A program made the translations under genes and the position numbers. This document shows, piece by piece, positions 18,431 through 28,207 of a stretch of DNA of 64,000 bases. Below the pieces are notes generated by a model. That model saw only the letters and a list, made by a program, of their open reading frames with translations, was not told the origin of the DNA and made no database searches. The stretch comes from CAZGUG01 sp964625335 (lineage in GTDB: Bacteria; Bacillota; Clostridia; Ch29). The stretch spans positions 1 through 64,000 of the forward strand of contig CAZVBE010000010.1 in NCBI GenBank assembly GCA_964625335.1. The letters run 5' to 3'. Position 1 is the first letter of the stretch, and every line of letters begins with the position of its first letter.

Positions 18431-19645
18431 ATGAAAATAATTGTGCAGAAATTCGGCGGCACCTCTCTTACGACACCCGAGAACAGGAATAATGCAATAG
18501 AAAAAATAAAAAGAGCAAGGAAGGAAGGTTATTTTCCTGTGGTAGTTGTATCTGCAATGGGAAGAAAGGGCCAGCCCTATGCTACCGACACCCTTTTGCA
18601 GCTGGCGGACGAAAGGGATAAGGATATTAAACCGAGGGATCAGGACCTGCTGATTTCCTGTGGAGAGATTATATCGGCAGTTATGATGTCTACCCAGCTT
18701 AATGCAATAGGCATTGATGCAGTGGCAATGACGGGCCAGCAGGCAGGAATAATTACCGATAATAACTATGGAAATGCTTCTGTGTTAAAGGTAGAGACCA
18801 AAAAGATTTATCAACATATAGAGAGGGGCCGGGTACCCGTTATTACAGGCTTTCAGGGGGTAACCGAGTACGGTGATATAACAACGCTGGGAAGAGGCGG
18901 CAGCGACGTCACGGCGGCTGTATTAGGCGATGCTCTAAATGCTTATTCAGTAGAGATATATACCGATGTGGACGGGGTAATGACCGCCGATCCAAGGATC
19001 ATTAACAGTGCAAGGGTAATAAAAAGTATGGATTATAACGAAGTATTTCAGATGGCCGATTACGGAGCCAAAATTATTCATCCGAAGGCAGTGGAAATTG
19101 CAATGAAATCAGGCGTTCCCCTTGTGATAAAAAACACTTTTTCTAATTCCCCCGGAACCATAATCACTCAGTTCAAAAAAGACGGTGATACAATTTCCAT
19201 GGGGGACAGGGGGCTTCTTACCGGCATTGCCCATCTCCATAACAGGACCCAGGTTGTTATAGATTATTCGGATAACCCGGAAATAAGCTTAAGGGATAAT
19301 ATACTTGACAGACTGGCCGATATGGACATCAGCATAGATCTAATCAATATATTTACAGACAAGAAGATATTCACAATAGATGACAGGGACTGTGACAAGG
19401 TGGCAGTCCTTCTTAAGGAAGAAGGAGCAGTATTCAGTATTACCAGAGACTGCAGCAAAATAACTGTAATAGGCAGTAGAATCAGAGGGGTACCCGGAGT
19501 TATGGCAAGGATACTCAAAATATTGAACGAAAATAGCATAAGAGTATACCAAACGGCGGATTCCCATGCCACAATTTCGGTGCTTGTTAAGCGGGACCAG
19601 GCCGAAAGGGCGGTAATGGTACTTCATGATGAGTTTAAACTATAA
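18431..19645 (+). CDS. dapG: Aspartate kinase, DapG type
   Basis: Aspartokinase phosphorylates aspartate at the start of the lysine, diaminopimelate, threonine and methionine pathways. The 404-residue protein has the N-terminal KFGGTSL motif, VVSAMGRKG, the GRGGSDVTA active-site loop, and two C-terminal ACT domains for feedback control. The start sequence MKIIVQKFGGTS closely resembles B. subtilis DapG, the diaminopimelate-inhibited isozyme. In B. subtilis dipicolinate synthase genes stand just before dapG, and these are absent here. Confidence 0.92.
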   Translation: MKIIVQKFGGTSLTTPENRNNAIEKIKRARKEGYFPVVVVSAMGRKGQPYATDTLLQLADERDKDIKPRDQDLLISCGEIISAVMMSTQLNAIGIDAVAMTGQQAGIITDNNYGNASVLKVETKKIYQHIERGRVPVITGFQGVTEYGDITTLGRGGSDVTAAVLGDALNAYSVEIYTDVDGVMTADPRIINSARVIKSMDYNEVFQMADYGAKIIHPKAVEIAMKSGVPLVIKNTFSNSPGTIITQFKKDGDTISMGDRGLLTGIAHLHNRTQVVIDYSDNPEISLRDNILDRLADMDISIDLINIFTDKKIFTIDDRDCDKVAVLLKEEGAVFSITRDCSKITVIGSRIRGVPGVMARILKILNENSIRVYQTADSHATISVLVKRDQAERAVMVLHDEFKL

Positions 19646-19690
19646 GTAAATCTGGCATATACTCTTAATAAAAAAACATATGATATATTT

Positions 19691-19731
19691 ATGCGCACCT
19701 TTTCGGTACCGGGGAAAAGGTGCGCATTTGT
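19691..19731 (+). terminator. Terminator after dapG
   Basis: Thirteen-base arms at 19691-19703 and 19715-19727 (ATGCGCACCTTTT and its complement) surround an 11-base loop. The T-run that follows is short (TTGTT). Confidence 0.75.
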
Positions 19732-19803
19732 TAATTAAATAATATTTTATTGGTTAAGGTTAATAATAATAGCTAGAGATTCGGAAGAATGGGGAGGAAA
19801 AAT

Positions 19804-20526
19804 TTGCAGAAAAATAAAAGAGTTAACGTCAAAAAAACCAAAACCAAAGAAGCTGATAAAACACAAAAAAATATCGCAGAGGAGATAAAATCCCTGGGGG
19901 TGTCTAATATCCCTCCTAATCCCACCAGCCCTATACATACCCTTACCATAATTGGCCAGATAGAGGGACATGTCCTGCTCCCTACACAAAACAAGGCAAC
20001 AAAATACGAACATATAATGCCACAGCTTGTTAATGTAGAGGAAAATGACCAAATCAAAGGGCTTATGCTTCTTCTAAACACAATCGGCGGAGATGTGGAG
20101 GCTGGACTTGCACTTGCAGAAATGGTGGCGAGCATTTCCAAACCCAAGGTTTCACTGGTACTGGGAGGGGGCCACAGTATCGGAGCACCCCTGGCAACTG
20201 CAGCCGACTATTCCTTTATTGCCCCTTCGGCAACTATGACCGTACATCCCATAAGAATGAGCGGCCTGGTGATTGGAGTACCCCAGACCTTTAGATACTT
20301 TTACAAAATGCAGCAGCGTATAACCGAGTTTATTATTAAACACTCAAGAATTGATGCAGAAAAGCTTCGCGAATTAATGTCGGCCACCGACGAACTGGCT
20401 AATGATATAGGCACTATACTTGTAGGCAAGGAAACGGTGGAACACGGAATAATCGACGAAGTGGGAGGGCTTAAGGAGGCCTTCGGGAAATTAATGCAAC
20501 TGATTGAGGAATATGATAAATCATGA
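19804..20526 (+). CDS. tepA: TepA-like ClpP-class serine protease
   Basis: The 240-residue protein is a ClpP-fold protease of the TepA/YmfB type, reported to promote protein export or clear signal peptides. It has a Lys-rich N-terminus, the LLNTIGGDVEAGLALAEM segment, the nucleophile serine in GGGHSIGAPLA, and the histidine in MTVHPIRMSG. TTG at 19804 follows GGGGAGG with six bases of spacing, while ATG at 19789 overlaps that binding site, so TTG is preferred. B. subtilis tepA also precedes spoIIIE. Confidence 0.87.
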   Translation: MQKNKRVNVKKTKTKEADKTQKNIAEEIKSLGVSNIPPNPTSPIHTLTIIGQIEGHVLLPTQNKATKYEHIMPQLVNVEENDQIKGLMLLLNTIGGDVEAGLALAEMVASISKPKVSLVLGGGHSIGAPLATAADYSFIAPSATMTVHPIRMSGLVIGVPQTFRYFYKMQQRITEFIIKHSRIDAEKLRELMSATDELANDIGTILVGKETVEHGIIDEVGGLKEAFGKLMQLIEEYDKS

Positions 20527-20588
20527 TATAATTGCAATGGTTTTCAGAGAAAAGCTGCTATTTGTTTTGTAGAAGGGGGATATTGCTT

Positions 20589-21428
20589 TTGTCTTTGCTT
20601 CAGTCAGTGATTATGGGTATTGTGCAAGGTCTTACAGAATTTTTGCCGGTAAGCAGTTCGGGTCACTTGGTGTTATTTGGCAGCATACTCGGAATTGAAA
20701 CGGATACCGGCATCGTTTTTGAAGTGATGCTGCATATAGGGACGCTTGTTTCAATAGTATTCGTTTTTTATAAGGATATACTTCAGATGATAACAGGTTT
20801 TTTCGGTATGGGTCTTGATATCATCAGGGGCAGGGGGTTAGAGCTAAAAAAAAGTCCGCACAGGGTAATGGTATTGATGGTAATTGCGGCTTCAATACCA
20901 ACGGGTATAATGGGTATCCTGTTCAACGATTTTTTTGAAATAGCCTTTAGCTCGGTTAGGGTAGTATCAGTTACGCTAATGATTACCGGTACGCTTTTGT
21001 ACATAGCAAACAAAATTAAACCCGGCTTAAAGGGACCGGCGGATATGAAGATATCCGACGCCCTTATTGTGGGAGTGTTCCAGGGTCTGTCCATAACCCC
21101 CGGTATATCCAGATCCGGCTCTACCATTTTCGCCGGTCTGACCCGTGGTTTTACAAGGGAACTGGCTACACGGTTTTCCTTTATAATGTCGATACCTGCG
21201 ATATTAGGAGCTGCAGTGCTGGAGCTGGCGAAATATTACGATCGCGCCACCTTCACCGATGGTCTTACAATATCCCTTGCCGGTATGCTTGCGGCAGCGG
21301 TGGCGGGAACTATAGCTATCAGGTTCCTGGTGGAAATGCTCAAAAAGGGAAAGCTCCATTATTTTTCTTATTACTGCTGGCTTGTGGGAGCAGGAAGCCT
21401 TATCGCCGGTTTGTTCATGGGTATATGA
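20589..21428 (+). CDS. uppP: Undecaprenyl-diphosphatase UppP
   Basis: UppP recycles the lipid carrier of cell-wall synthesis by removing a phosphate from undecaprenyl diphosphate. The 279-residue membrane protein has about eight helices and both signatures: GLTEFLPVSSSGHL at the N-terminus and TPGISRSGSTIFAGL in the middle. TTG at 20589 follows AAGGGGG and gives the classical MSLLQSVIMGIVQG start, whereas the longer upstream frame adds an unlikely N-terminus. Family members confer bacitracin tolerance. Confidence 0.95.
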   Translation: MSLLQSVIMGIVQGLTEFLPVSSSGHLVLFGSILGIETDTGIVFEVMLHIGTLVSIVFVFYKDILQMITGFFGMGLDIIRGRGLELKKSPHRVMVLMVIAASIPTGIMGILFNDFFEIAFSSVRVVSVTLMITGTLLYIANKIKPGLKGPADMKISDALIVGVFQGLSITPGISRSGSTIFAGLTRGFTRELATRFSFIMSIPAILGAAVLELAKYYDRATFTDGLTISLAGMLAAAVAGTIAIRFLVEMLKKGKLHYFSYYCWLVGAGSLIAGLFMGI

Positions 21429-21472
21429 ATTCCTGTTCCTTGACGGGTTTTAAGCAAATCACCGGATAGTCA

Positions 21473-21494
21473 GAAGGCGGCTGCGCCTTCTTTT
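21473..21494 (+). terminator. Terminator after uppP
   Basis: GAAGGCG at 21473-21479 pairs with CGCCTTC at 21484-21490 around a four-base loop and is followed by TTTT. Confidence 0.7.
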
Positions 21495-21556
21495 GCATAG
21501 GTCGTATAAGAGGATTCTACCTCTATATGTAGAAATAACAATTGGGGTGATGCGGA

Positions 21557-23827
21557 TTGGCAGCCAGAAGAACCAGAAAGAATACCAAAAAAAATAAAGA
21601 AAGAATAAGATGTGAGGTTATAGGCATAGGCCTTATTGCTTTATCCGTCCTGGTTCTGTTAGGGCTGCAAAAAGGAGGGACCGGTGTCTTTGGAAGCATG
21701 TTCAGGGACTATGTTTTCGGCCTGTTCGGTATAGGAGGCTATGGGATACCGCTGTTTATAATGTTAACGGGTGTTATATATATTATGAGAATTAATATCA
21801 GGGACATGGAAAACAAAGCAATAGCCCTGTTTCTTCTGTATTTTTCGATACTGATACTAATTCATATTATTTCCGGGCATGGACAGCTGGTTGCAGTAAG
21901 GCAAAATTTAAGCCTGTGGGAGAACCTTAAAGAAAATGCCCAGATAGCATTTCTTAACGGAATGGAAAAAAGGGGCGGAGGCATAGTAGGAGGGGTTTGT
22001 GCAGTACTGTTGTATAAGGTGTTTGGCTCGGTCGGAAGCAAAATACTGGCGACGGCCATTGCTTTAATATCCGCTGTGATTTTAACCGACAGGTCCATCG
22101 TTTCATTGCTTATTAAGCTCTGTAAGGGAGTACTGAAAATAGCCAAAAACAGTGCGGTGGCGCTGAAGGAATTCATAATGGTTCCAGAGGAGCAGCAGGA
22201 GGAAATAGAAATCAGCACAATCACTGATGCAGACAAACGCAATGATAATACTGAGCCTGAAAGAAAGCAGGAGGACAGGATTAAAATATTTGATTCCAAG
22301 GATGTACTTAAGGGCATTAATGAGAGCGCAGCCGCCGGCCAGGCAGCTGCCGCACAAATAGAGGAATTAGAACTACATAAGACAAGCTTTACAAACGAAT
22401 TCATTGGCTACAGGCTTCCTCCCGTAAGCCTTCTTTCCGAATACGAAAGCAAGGCCGGCGGGAATAGAAAGGAACTGCTTAACAACGCAAGAAAGCTGGA
22501 AGATACGTTAAATACCTTTGGAGTAGTTGCCAAGGTTGTGCAGGTCAGCGTTGGCCCTGCCATAACAAGATACGAACTTCATCCAAGCCCCGGCGTCAAA
22601 GTAAGCAGAATACTAAACCTTTCCGACGATATAGCGTTAAGCATGGCGGCCACCTCGGTGAGAATAGAAGCCCCAATCCCGGGAAAATCGGCTATAGGGC
22701 TCGAGATTCCAAACAAGGAAACAGTACCGGTGACCCTCAGAGAACTCATTGAAAGCGTTCCCTTTAAAAACAGCGGATCAAAAATAACCGTTGCCTTAGG
22801 CAAGGATATTGCCGGAAACCCAGTCGTTATAGACCTTTCGGGGATGCCTCACCTGCTAATAGCCGGAGCCACGGGTTCGGGGAAGAGTGTTTGCATAAAC
22901 GGCATTATAACCAGCCTTTTATATAAGGCTTCGCCTGCCCATGTAAAGCTGATTCTGATTGACCCAAAAATGGTGGAACTTAGTCATTACAATGGCATAC
23001 CTCATTTACTGGCACCGGTTGTTACTGAACCAAGGAAAGCAACGGGTGTTTTGAACTGGGTAGTTCAGGAAATGACTAACCGGTACAAGGAATTTGCACA
23101 AATAGGCGTTAAGGATATACATCGCTATAATCAGGTAAAACAGATTGAGAACTCGGATGAATATCTGCCCCAAATAGTTGTCATAATAGACGAACTTTCT
23201 GACCTTATGATGGTATCACCGGCTGAGGTAGAGGATGCCATATGCCGGATTGCCCAAATGGCAAGGGCTTCCGGAATACATCTGGTAATCGCCACCCAAA
23301 GGCCTTCGGTTGATGTCATTACAGGAATAATTAAAGCCAACATCCCGTCAAGGATCTCCTTTGCGGTATCATCCCAGGTGGATTCCCGGACCATCCTCGA
23401 TATGGCGGGAGCGGAAAAACTGATGGGAAGAGGGGATATGCTGTACCATCCAACAGGGGAATATAAACCCGTAAGGGTACAGGGTGCATTGGTGGAAGAA
23501 GAGGAAATAGAAAAGATAGTAGCATATGTCAGGGAACAGGTTGATACCCAGTACAGCGAAGAGGTATTGGAGGCGGCCCAGCCCAAGGAAACCAGTCATG
23601 ATGACTGTGACGAACTGCTGCCGGATGCCATTGAAATAGTATTGGAATACCAGCAGGCTTCCGCTTCACTTTTGCAGCGTAAGCTTAAGGTAGGTTATGC
23701 AAGAGCTGCCCGTATGGTTGACCAAATGGAAGAAAGGGGTATTATAGGACCCTTTGAAGGAAGTAAACCACGCAGGTTACTGGTAAGCAGGGAAACAATT
23801 AACCAGACAATCAAGGGCGACAGCTAA
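21557..23827 (+). CDS. FtsK/SpoIIIE family DNA translocase
   Basis: This 756-residue protein pumps chromosomal DNA through the division or sporulation septum. It has four or so N-terminal membrane helices (about 16-180), an acidic linker, then the motor with Walker A GATGSGKS at 437-444, Walker B VVIIDELSDLMM, and the C-terminal gamma winged-helix domain (LLQRKLKVGYARAARMVDQME) that reads oriented DNA motifs. TTG at 21557 follows GGGGTGA. Position after tepA is that of spoIIIE in B. subtilis, though SpoIIIE and FtsK cannot be told apart by sequence alone. Confidence 0.93.
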   Translation: MAARRTRKNTKKNKERIRCEVIGIGLIALSVLVLLGLQKGGTGVFGSMFRDYVFGLFGIGGYGIPLFIMLTGVIYIMRINIRDMENKAIALFLLYFSILILIHIISGHGQLVAVRQNLSLWENLKENAQIAFLNGMEKRGGGIVGGVCAVLLYKVFGSVGSKILATAIALISAVILTDRSIVSLLIKLCKGVLKIAKNSAVALKEFIMVPEEQQEEIEISTITDADKRNDNTEPERKQEDRIKIFDSKDVLKGINESAAAGQAAAAQIEELELHKTSFTNEFIGYRLPPVSLLSEYESKAGGNRKELLNNARKLEDTLNTFGVVAKVVQVSVGPAITRYELHPSPGVKVSRILNLSDDIALSMAATSVRIEAPIPGKSAIGLEIPNKETVPVTLRELIESVPFKNSGSKITVALGKDIAGNPVVIDLSGMPHLLIAGATGSGKSVCINGIITSLLYKASPAHVKLILIDPKMVELSHYNGIPHLLAPVVTEPRKATGVLNWVVQEMTNRYKEFAQIGVKDIHRYNQVKQIENSDEYLPQIVVIIDELSDLMMVSPAEVEDAICRIAQMARASGIHLVIATQRPSVDVITGIIKANIPSRISFAVSSQVDSRTILDMAGAEKLMGRGDMLYHPTGEYKPVRVQGALVEEEEIEKIVAYVREQVDTQYSEEVLEAAQPKETSHDDCDELLPDAIEIVLEYQQASASLLQRKLKVGYARAARMVDQMEERGIIGPFEGSKPRRLLVSRETINQTIKGDS

Positions 23828-23843
23828 GGGAGGAAACAAAAAC

Positions 23844-25166
23844 ATGCTAAGGGTTGCAGTTGTTACACTGGGTTGTCCCAAGAACGAGGTGGACAGCGAA
23901 ATTATTAAAGGACTGCTCTGCCAAAACGGGTTTGAAGAGGAAAAGGATCTATCCAGGGCCGATATTATAGTTGTAAACACCTGCGGCTTCATAGAGGATG
24001 CAAAACAAGAATCCGTCAATACTCTTTTGGAAATGAGCGGGTATAAAGAAAACGGCAGCTGCCGGCTGCTGGTGGCCGCCGGCTGTCTTTCGCAAAGATA
24101 CGGCAAGGAGCTAATGCAGGAAATATCCGGAATTGATGCCGTGGTCGGCACAACAAGTTTTCCCGATATAGTTGATACTATAAAGGATTCGCTGCGGGGA
24201 AACAGGGGATTTCGTATAAGGGATGAAAATATGGATATCCCGGAAGGTTTGCCCCGGGTACAAGGTGAAAACCTGCATTACAGATACTTAAGAATCGCAG
24301 AGGGCTGCGATAATTACTGCAGCTATTGTATTATCCCAAAGCTGAGGGGCAAATACAGAAGCCGCAAAGAGAAGGATATAATAGAAGAAGCAAATACTCT
24401 GGTGTCCGGCAGAGCCAGGGAAATAATACTGGTTGCCCAGGATATAACAGGATACGGCAGGGATTTGTACAATGAGAAAAGACTGCCCGCACTCCTTATA
24501 AAGCTTTGCAGCATAGAAAAACTTGATTGGTTAAGGCTTTTGTACTGCTATCCCGAAGGCATAACAGAAGAATTAATAAATACCGTGAGGGACCAGGACA
24601 AAATATGCAAGTACCTTGATATACCCATACAGCATGCCAGTGACAGTATCCTTAAACGTATGAACAGAAAAATAACCGGCGTTGAGATTGAAAGGCTGCT
24701 GTATGAATTAAGGGAGCAGATACCCGGTCTAGTTATAAGAAGCTCTGTTATTGTGGGCTTTCCGGGTGAAAGCAGTGAGGATTTTGATAGTATACTGTCG
24801 TTGGTCAGAAAGGGCTATTTTGACAGGCTTGGGGTATTCACATATTCAAGGGAAGAAAACACTCCCGCTTTCCGCATGAAGGGACATATTTCTCCCGAAG
24901 TGTCCATGGAACGAAGGGAAATACTTATGCTGGAGCAGCAGGGAATTTCACTTAGGAAAAACCATTCCAAAATAGGTATGGAGATAAGGGTTATTGTGGA
25001 TGGGAAGGAAAATGAACTATATTACGGAAGGACCTACGGTGACGCCCCCGAAGTTGATAACCAGACACTCTTCACCTCCGACCGCATATTAAAGGCAGGA
25101 GAATTTGTTAAGGTACGAGTTGAACATGCTCTTGAATACGATTTGATTGGGAGAGTGGTAGGATGA
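23844..25166 (+). CDS. rimO: Ribosomal protein S12 methylthiotransferase RimO
   Basis: RimO adds a methylthio group to an aspartate of ribosomal protein S12 by radical-SAM chemistry. The 440-residue protein has an N-terminal UPF0004 domain with three cluster cysteines (CPKNEVD, NTCGF, AAGCLS), the radical-SAM CxxxCxxC at C155, C159 and C162, and a C-terminal TRAM domain. MVVTLGCPKN-type beginnings and the DYCSYCIIP-like motif separate RimO from MiaB. It overlaps pgsA by four bases. Confidence 0.93.
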   Translation: MLRVAVVTLGCPKNEVDSEIIKGLLCQNGFEEEKDLSRADIIVVNTCGFIEDAKQESVNTLLEMSGYKENGSCRLLVAAGCLSQRYGKELMQEISGIDAVVGTTSFPDIVDTIKDSLRGNRGFRIRDENMDIPEGLPRVQGENLHYRYLRIAEGCDNYCSYCIIPKLRGKYRSRKEKDIIEEANTLVSGRAREIILVAQDITGYGRDLYNEKRLPALLIKLCSIEKLDWLRLLYCYPEGITEELINTVRDQDKICKYLDIPIQHASDSILKRMNRKITGVEIERLLYELREQIPGLVIRSSVIVGFPGESSEDFDSILSLVRKGYFDRLGVFTYSREENTPAFRMKGHISPEVSMERREILMLEQQGISLRKNHSKIGMEIRVIVDGKENELYYGRTYGDAPEVDNQTLFTSDRILKAGEFVKVRVEHALEYDLIGRVVG

Positions 25167-25705
25167 ATTGGGCAAACAGGCTGACACTTTTACGTATTGT
25201 ACTGGTACCGGTGTTTATGGTTTTTCTGCTAAACAAAATAACCCATGGGGAATATATTGCAGCAGCGGTGTTTATTCTGGCAGCTCTGACCGACAGCTTC
25301 GACGGCTATATAGCCAGGAAGCACAACCAGGTAACAAAACTGGGCAAGCTTATGGACCCTGTCGCAGATAAACTTTTAATAACCGCCGCCCTGATTTCAC
25401 TGGTACAGATGGGCAAGCTGTCCGCGTGGATAGCTATGGTTGTTATTGCGCGGGAATTCGTCGTAACCGGGCTTAGGGGCGTAGCTGCATCTGAGGGTCA
25501 TGTGATAGCAGCAAGCATCTGGGGAAAATTGAAAACAATCGCTCAAATCGTTGCCATAGTTGCAATAATACTGAATAATTTCCCTTTCCAATATTGGGAT
25601 ATACCCTTTGATGAAATAGCAATATGGATTGCGGTAGCTTTGACAATATTTTCGATGATTGACTATCTTTATAAAAGCAGAAAAATATTCATTGATTCCC
25701 GTTAA
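25163..25705 (+). CDS. pgsA: CDP-diacylglycerol-glycerol-3-phosphate 3-phosphatidyltransferase
   Basis: PgsA makes phosphatidylglycerol phosphate, the first committed step to phosphatidylglycerol and cardiolipin. The 180-residue membrane protein has the CDP-alcohol phosphotransferase motif D-G-x2-A-R-x8-G-x3-D-x3-D in DSFDGYIARKHNQ followed by GKLMDPVADK. About five membrane helices are visible. It overlaps rimO by four bases. Confidence 0.95.
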   Translation: MNWANRLTLLRIVLVPVFMVFLLNKITHGEYIAAAVFILAALTDSFDGYIARKHNQVTKLGKLMDPVADKLLITAALISLVQMGKLSAWIAMVVIAREFVVTGLRGVAASEGHVIAASIWGKLKTIAQIVAIVAIILNNFPFQYWDIPFDEIAIWIAVALTIFSMIDYLYKSRKIFIDSR

Positions 25706-25750
25706 GTATTAAAAAATTTGTTATAAATAATTAAAGAAAGGACAGTTCCT

Positions 25751-26998
25751 ATGAAATCAGAAGTTATATCTATTGGCACCGAATTATTACTGGGAAACAT
25801 AGTTAACACAAATTCAGCCTTTCTATCCTCAGAACTGGCCATGCTTGGGATAGACGTGTACTATCACATTACAGTGGGGGACAATCCGGCCAGACTGGAA
25901 GATACATTCAACGGAGCTCTTGGGCGGTCTGATATTCTTATAACCACCGGGGGGCTTGGGCCTACCACTGATGATATTACCAAGGAAACCGTAGCGAAAA
26001 TTGCGGGCAGGAAATTGGTAGCCGATGAGGCGGAGCTTGAAAAGCTGGAAAATTACTTCAAAAGAATGAAAAGGCCGATGACTCCCAACAATCTCAGACA
26101 GGTATATATACCCGAGGGAAGCATAGCTGTACCAAACGATAACGGAACGGCTCCTGGCATTATACTGGAACTGGACAGGGGAACAATAATTATGCTGCCG
26201 GGACCGCCGTCCGAAATGAAGCCTATGTTTCTGGAAAGGATTGTACCGTACCTGCGTAAAAAGTCAGAACAAACACTGGTATCGGTAACCTTAAAGTTCT
26301 TCGGTATTGGAGAATCCGCACTGGAACATGAATTGTCCGATTTGATAATAAACCAGTCGGATCCAACCATAGCTACCTACGCCGGCGAAGGGGATGTCAA
26401 AGTGAGGCTGACAAGCAGAGCCAAGGACAATCAGGCAATACCACCATCCATTACCGAACTGATAAAGGCAATTGAGAAACGGCTTGGCAATTACATTTAC
26501 TCCTATGAAGACAATACCATCCAGCAGGTTACTGCAAATGCCCTGCTGGAAGGGGGAAAAACCCTGGCAATAGCAGAATCCTGCACAGGGGGCAGGATAA
26601 GCAGTCTGCTAACCTCGATACCGGGCATTTCTAAAGCCTACAAGGGGACGGTCGTGAGCTACAGCAACGATATTAAGGAAAACCTGCTGGGCGTTGCCAG
26701 ACAAACCCTTGACCAGGCCGGAGCGGTAAGCGAAGCTACGGCGCTTGGGATGGCTTCCGGGGTAAGAAAGGTGTGCCATTCGGACATAGGCCTTGCTGTT
26801 ACGGGAATTGCCGGACCGGAGGGCGGTACCGACGAGAAACCGGTAGGCCTTGTATTTATAGCCCTGTCGGCAGATGACTGTTCTAAGTGCTGGGAGATCA
26901 GATTTGGAGGCAACCGGGAAAAAATAAGCACCTACGCTGCTAAGAACGCATTAAACCATCTGAGGCTTTACCTGCTCGGGGCATATAGCAAGTATTGA
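25751..26998 (+). CDS. cinA: CinA family protein (competence/damage-inducible, NMN deamidase type)
   Basis: The 415-residue protein joins an N-terminal molybdopterin-binding-like domain (GTELLLGNIVNTNS, TTGGLGPTTDD, LPGPPSEMKPM) to a C-terminal CinA domain (AESCTGGRISSLL, TGIAGPEGGT). CinA proteins carry pyridine-nucleotide recycling activities (NMN deamidase, ADP-ribose pyrophosphatase) and are often next to recA. The recA -35 box TTGACA overlaps the cinA stop codon, so recA has its own promoter. Confidence 0.93.
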   Translation: MKSEVISIGTELLLGNIVNTNSAFLSSELAMLGIDVYYHITVGDNPARLEDTFNGALGRSDILITTGGLGPTTDDITKETVAKIAGRKLVADEAELEKLENYFKRMKRPMTPNNLRQVYIPEGSIAVPNDNGTAPGIILELDRGTIIMLPGPPSEMKPMFLERIVPYLRKKSEQTLVSVTLKFFGIGESALEHELSDLIINQSDPTIATYAGEGDVKVRLTSRAKDNQAIPPSITELIKAIEKRLGNYIYSYEDNTIQQVTANALLEGGKTLAIAESCTGGRISSLLTSIPGISKAYKGTVVSYSNDIKENLLGVARQTLDQAGAVSEATALGMASGVRKVCHSDIGLAVTGIAGPEGGTDEKPVGLVFIALSADDCSKCWEIRFGGNREKISTYAAKNALNHLRLYLLGAYSKY

Positions 26999-27022
26999 CA
27001 AATGAATTATATGATATATAAT
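26995..27022 (+). promoter_or_regulatory. recA sigma-A promoter
   Basis: A consensus -35 TTGACA at 26995-27000 and -10 TATAAT at 27017-27022 are separated by 16 bases, just upstream of the LexA box and recA. Confidence 0.85.
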
Positions 27023-27030
27023 ACTAGATA

Positions 27031-27042
27031 GAACATTTGTTC
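27031..27042 (+). promoter_or_regulatory. LexA (DinR) box of recA
   Basis: GAACATTTGTTC fits the Gram-positive SOS box GAAC-N4-GTTC exactly and lies just downstream of the recA -10 element, where bound LexA would block transcription. lexA is in the same window at 53647. Confidence 0.9.
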
Positions 27043-27067
27043 TTATATTTAAAAGGTGGTGTTTTAT

Positions 27068-28102
27068 ATGTCCAATGAAAAAATAAAAGCTCTTGAATTG
27101 ACTATAAACCAGATTGAAAAACAATTTGGTAAGGGCTCGGTGATGAAACTGGGGGACCAAAAGGCCAGCCTTAATATATCAAAAATTCCTACCGGGGCCC
27201 TGAATCTGGACATAGCCCTGGGTATAGGAGGAGTCCCGCGGGGAAGGGTTGTTGAAATATTTGGCCCGGAATCCTCCGGAAAGACCACCGTTGCACTGCA
27301 TATTATTGCAGAGGCTCAAAAAACCGGTGGTAATGCGGCATTTATTGATGCAGAGCATGCCCTGGACCCGATTTATGCGGGAAACCTCGGCGTAGACATT
27401 GAAAACCTGATTGTTTCTCAGCCGGATACCGGGGAACAGGCCCTTGAGATTGCCGAAGCCCTTGTACGTTCCGGTGCTTTGGATGTGGTGGTAATAGATT
27501 CCGTTGCTGCTCTTGTTCCAAAGGCCGAGATAGAGGGCGAAATGGGGGATGCCCACGTTGGACTACAGGCAAGACTCATGTCACAGGCCCTCAGAAAACT
27601 GGCAGGGGCAATAAACAAATCAAGAACCACAGCAATATTTATTAATCAGCTTCGTGAAAAAGTAGGAATAATGTTTGGAAACCCTGAGACCACTCCCGGA
27701 GGAAGGGCTTTAAAGTTTTATGCCTCGGTGAGACTGGATGTCCGCAGAATAGAAATACTCAAGCAGGGCGACGAAAACATAGGAAACCGCACAAGGGTTA
27801 AGGTTGTTAAGAACAAGGTAGCCCCTCCGTTCAAACAGGCAGAGTTCGATATTATGTACGGAAAGGGGATATCCCGGGAGGGAGCAATACTTGATGCTGC
27901 TATCAGTGAAGGAATTGCCGCAAAGAGCGGTTCATGGTACTCTTATGAGGATATAAGACTTGGACAGGGCAGAGAGAATGCAAAACAATATCTGTCTGAA
28001 AACCCTGAGCTATGTCTTCAGATAGAAAACAAGGTAAGGGAAAAATATAATCTGAACGCACCGCCTAAGGAAAAACCGGAGGATAAAAACCCAGGCAAGT
28101 AA
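27068..28102 (+). CDS. recA: Recombinase RecA
   Basis: RecA forms filaments on single-stranded DNA, drives strand exchange and triggers LexA self-cleavage. The 344-residue protein has Walker A GPESSGKT at 66-73, the VVIDSVAALVPKAEIEGEMGD segment in pieces, DNA-binding loop 2 near FINQLREKVGIMFG and NPETTPGGRALKFYAS. ATG at 27068 follows AAAAGGTGG. It is regulated by LexA, as the box upstream shows, and is followed by a terminator and recX. Confidence 0.98.
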   Translation: MSNEKIKALELTINQIEKQFGKGSVMKLGDQKASLNISKIPTGALNLDIALGIGGVPRGRVVEIFGPESSGKTTVALHIIAEAQKTGGNAAFIDAEHALDPIYAGNLGVDIENLIVSQPDTGEQALEIAEALVRSGALDVVVIDSVAALVPKAEIEGEMGDAHVGLQARLMSQALRKLAGAINKSRTTAIFINQLREKVGIMFGNPETTPGGRALKFYASVRLDVRRIEILKQGDENIGNRTRVKVVKNKVAPPFKQAEFDIMYGKGISREGAILDAAISEGIAAKSGSWYSYEDIRLGQGRENAKQYLSENPELCLQIENKVREKYNLNAPPKEKPEDKNPGK

Positions 28103-28133
28103 ATGAGACTTCAATAGGTGGATTGGAAATAAC

Positions 28134-28170
28134 AGGGGCTGTCCATAGTACGGGGATGGCCCTTTATTAA
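28134..28170 (+). terminator. Terminator between recA and recX
   Basis: GGGGCTGTCC and GGATGGCCC can pair with small mismatches around an eight-base loop and are followed by TTTATT. Confidence 0.55.
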
Positions 28171-28207
28171 AATATTACTGATAATGCGTTGAATAGAGGT
28201 GCAGTTG

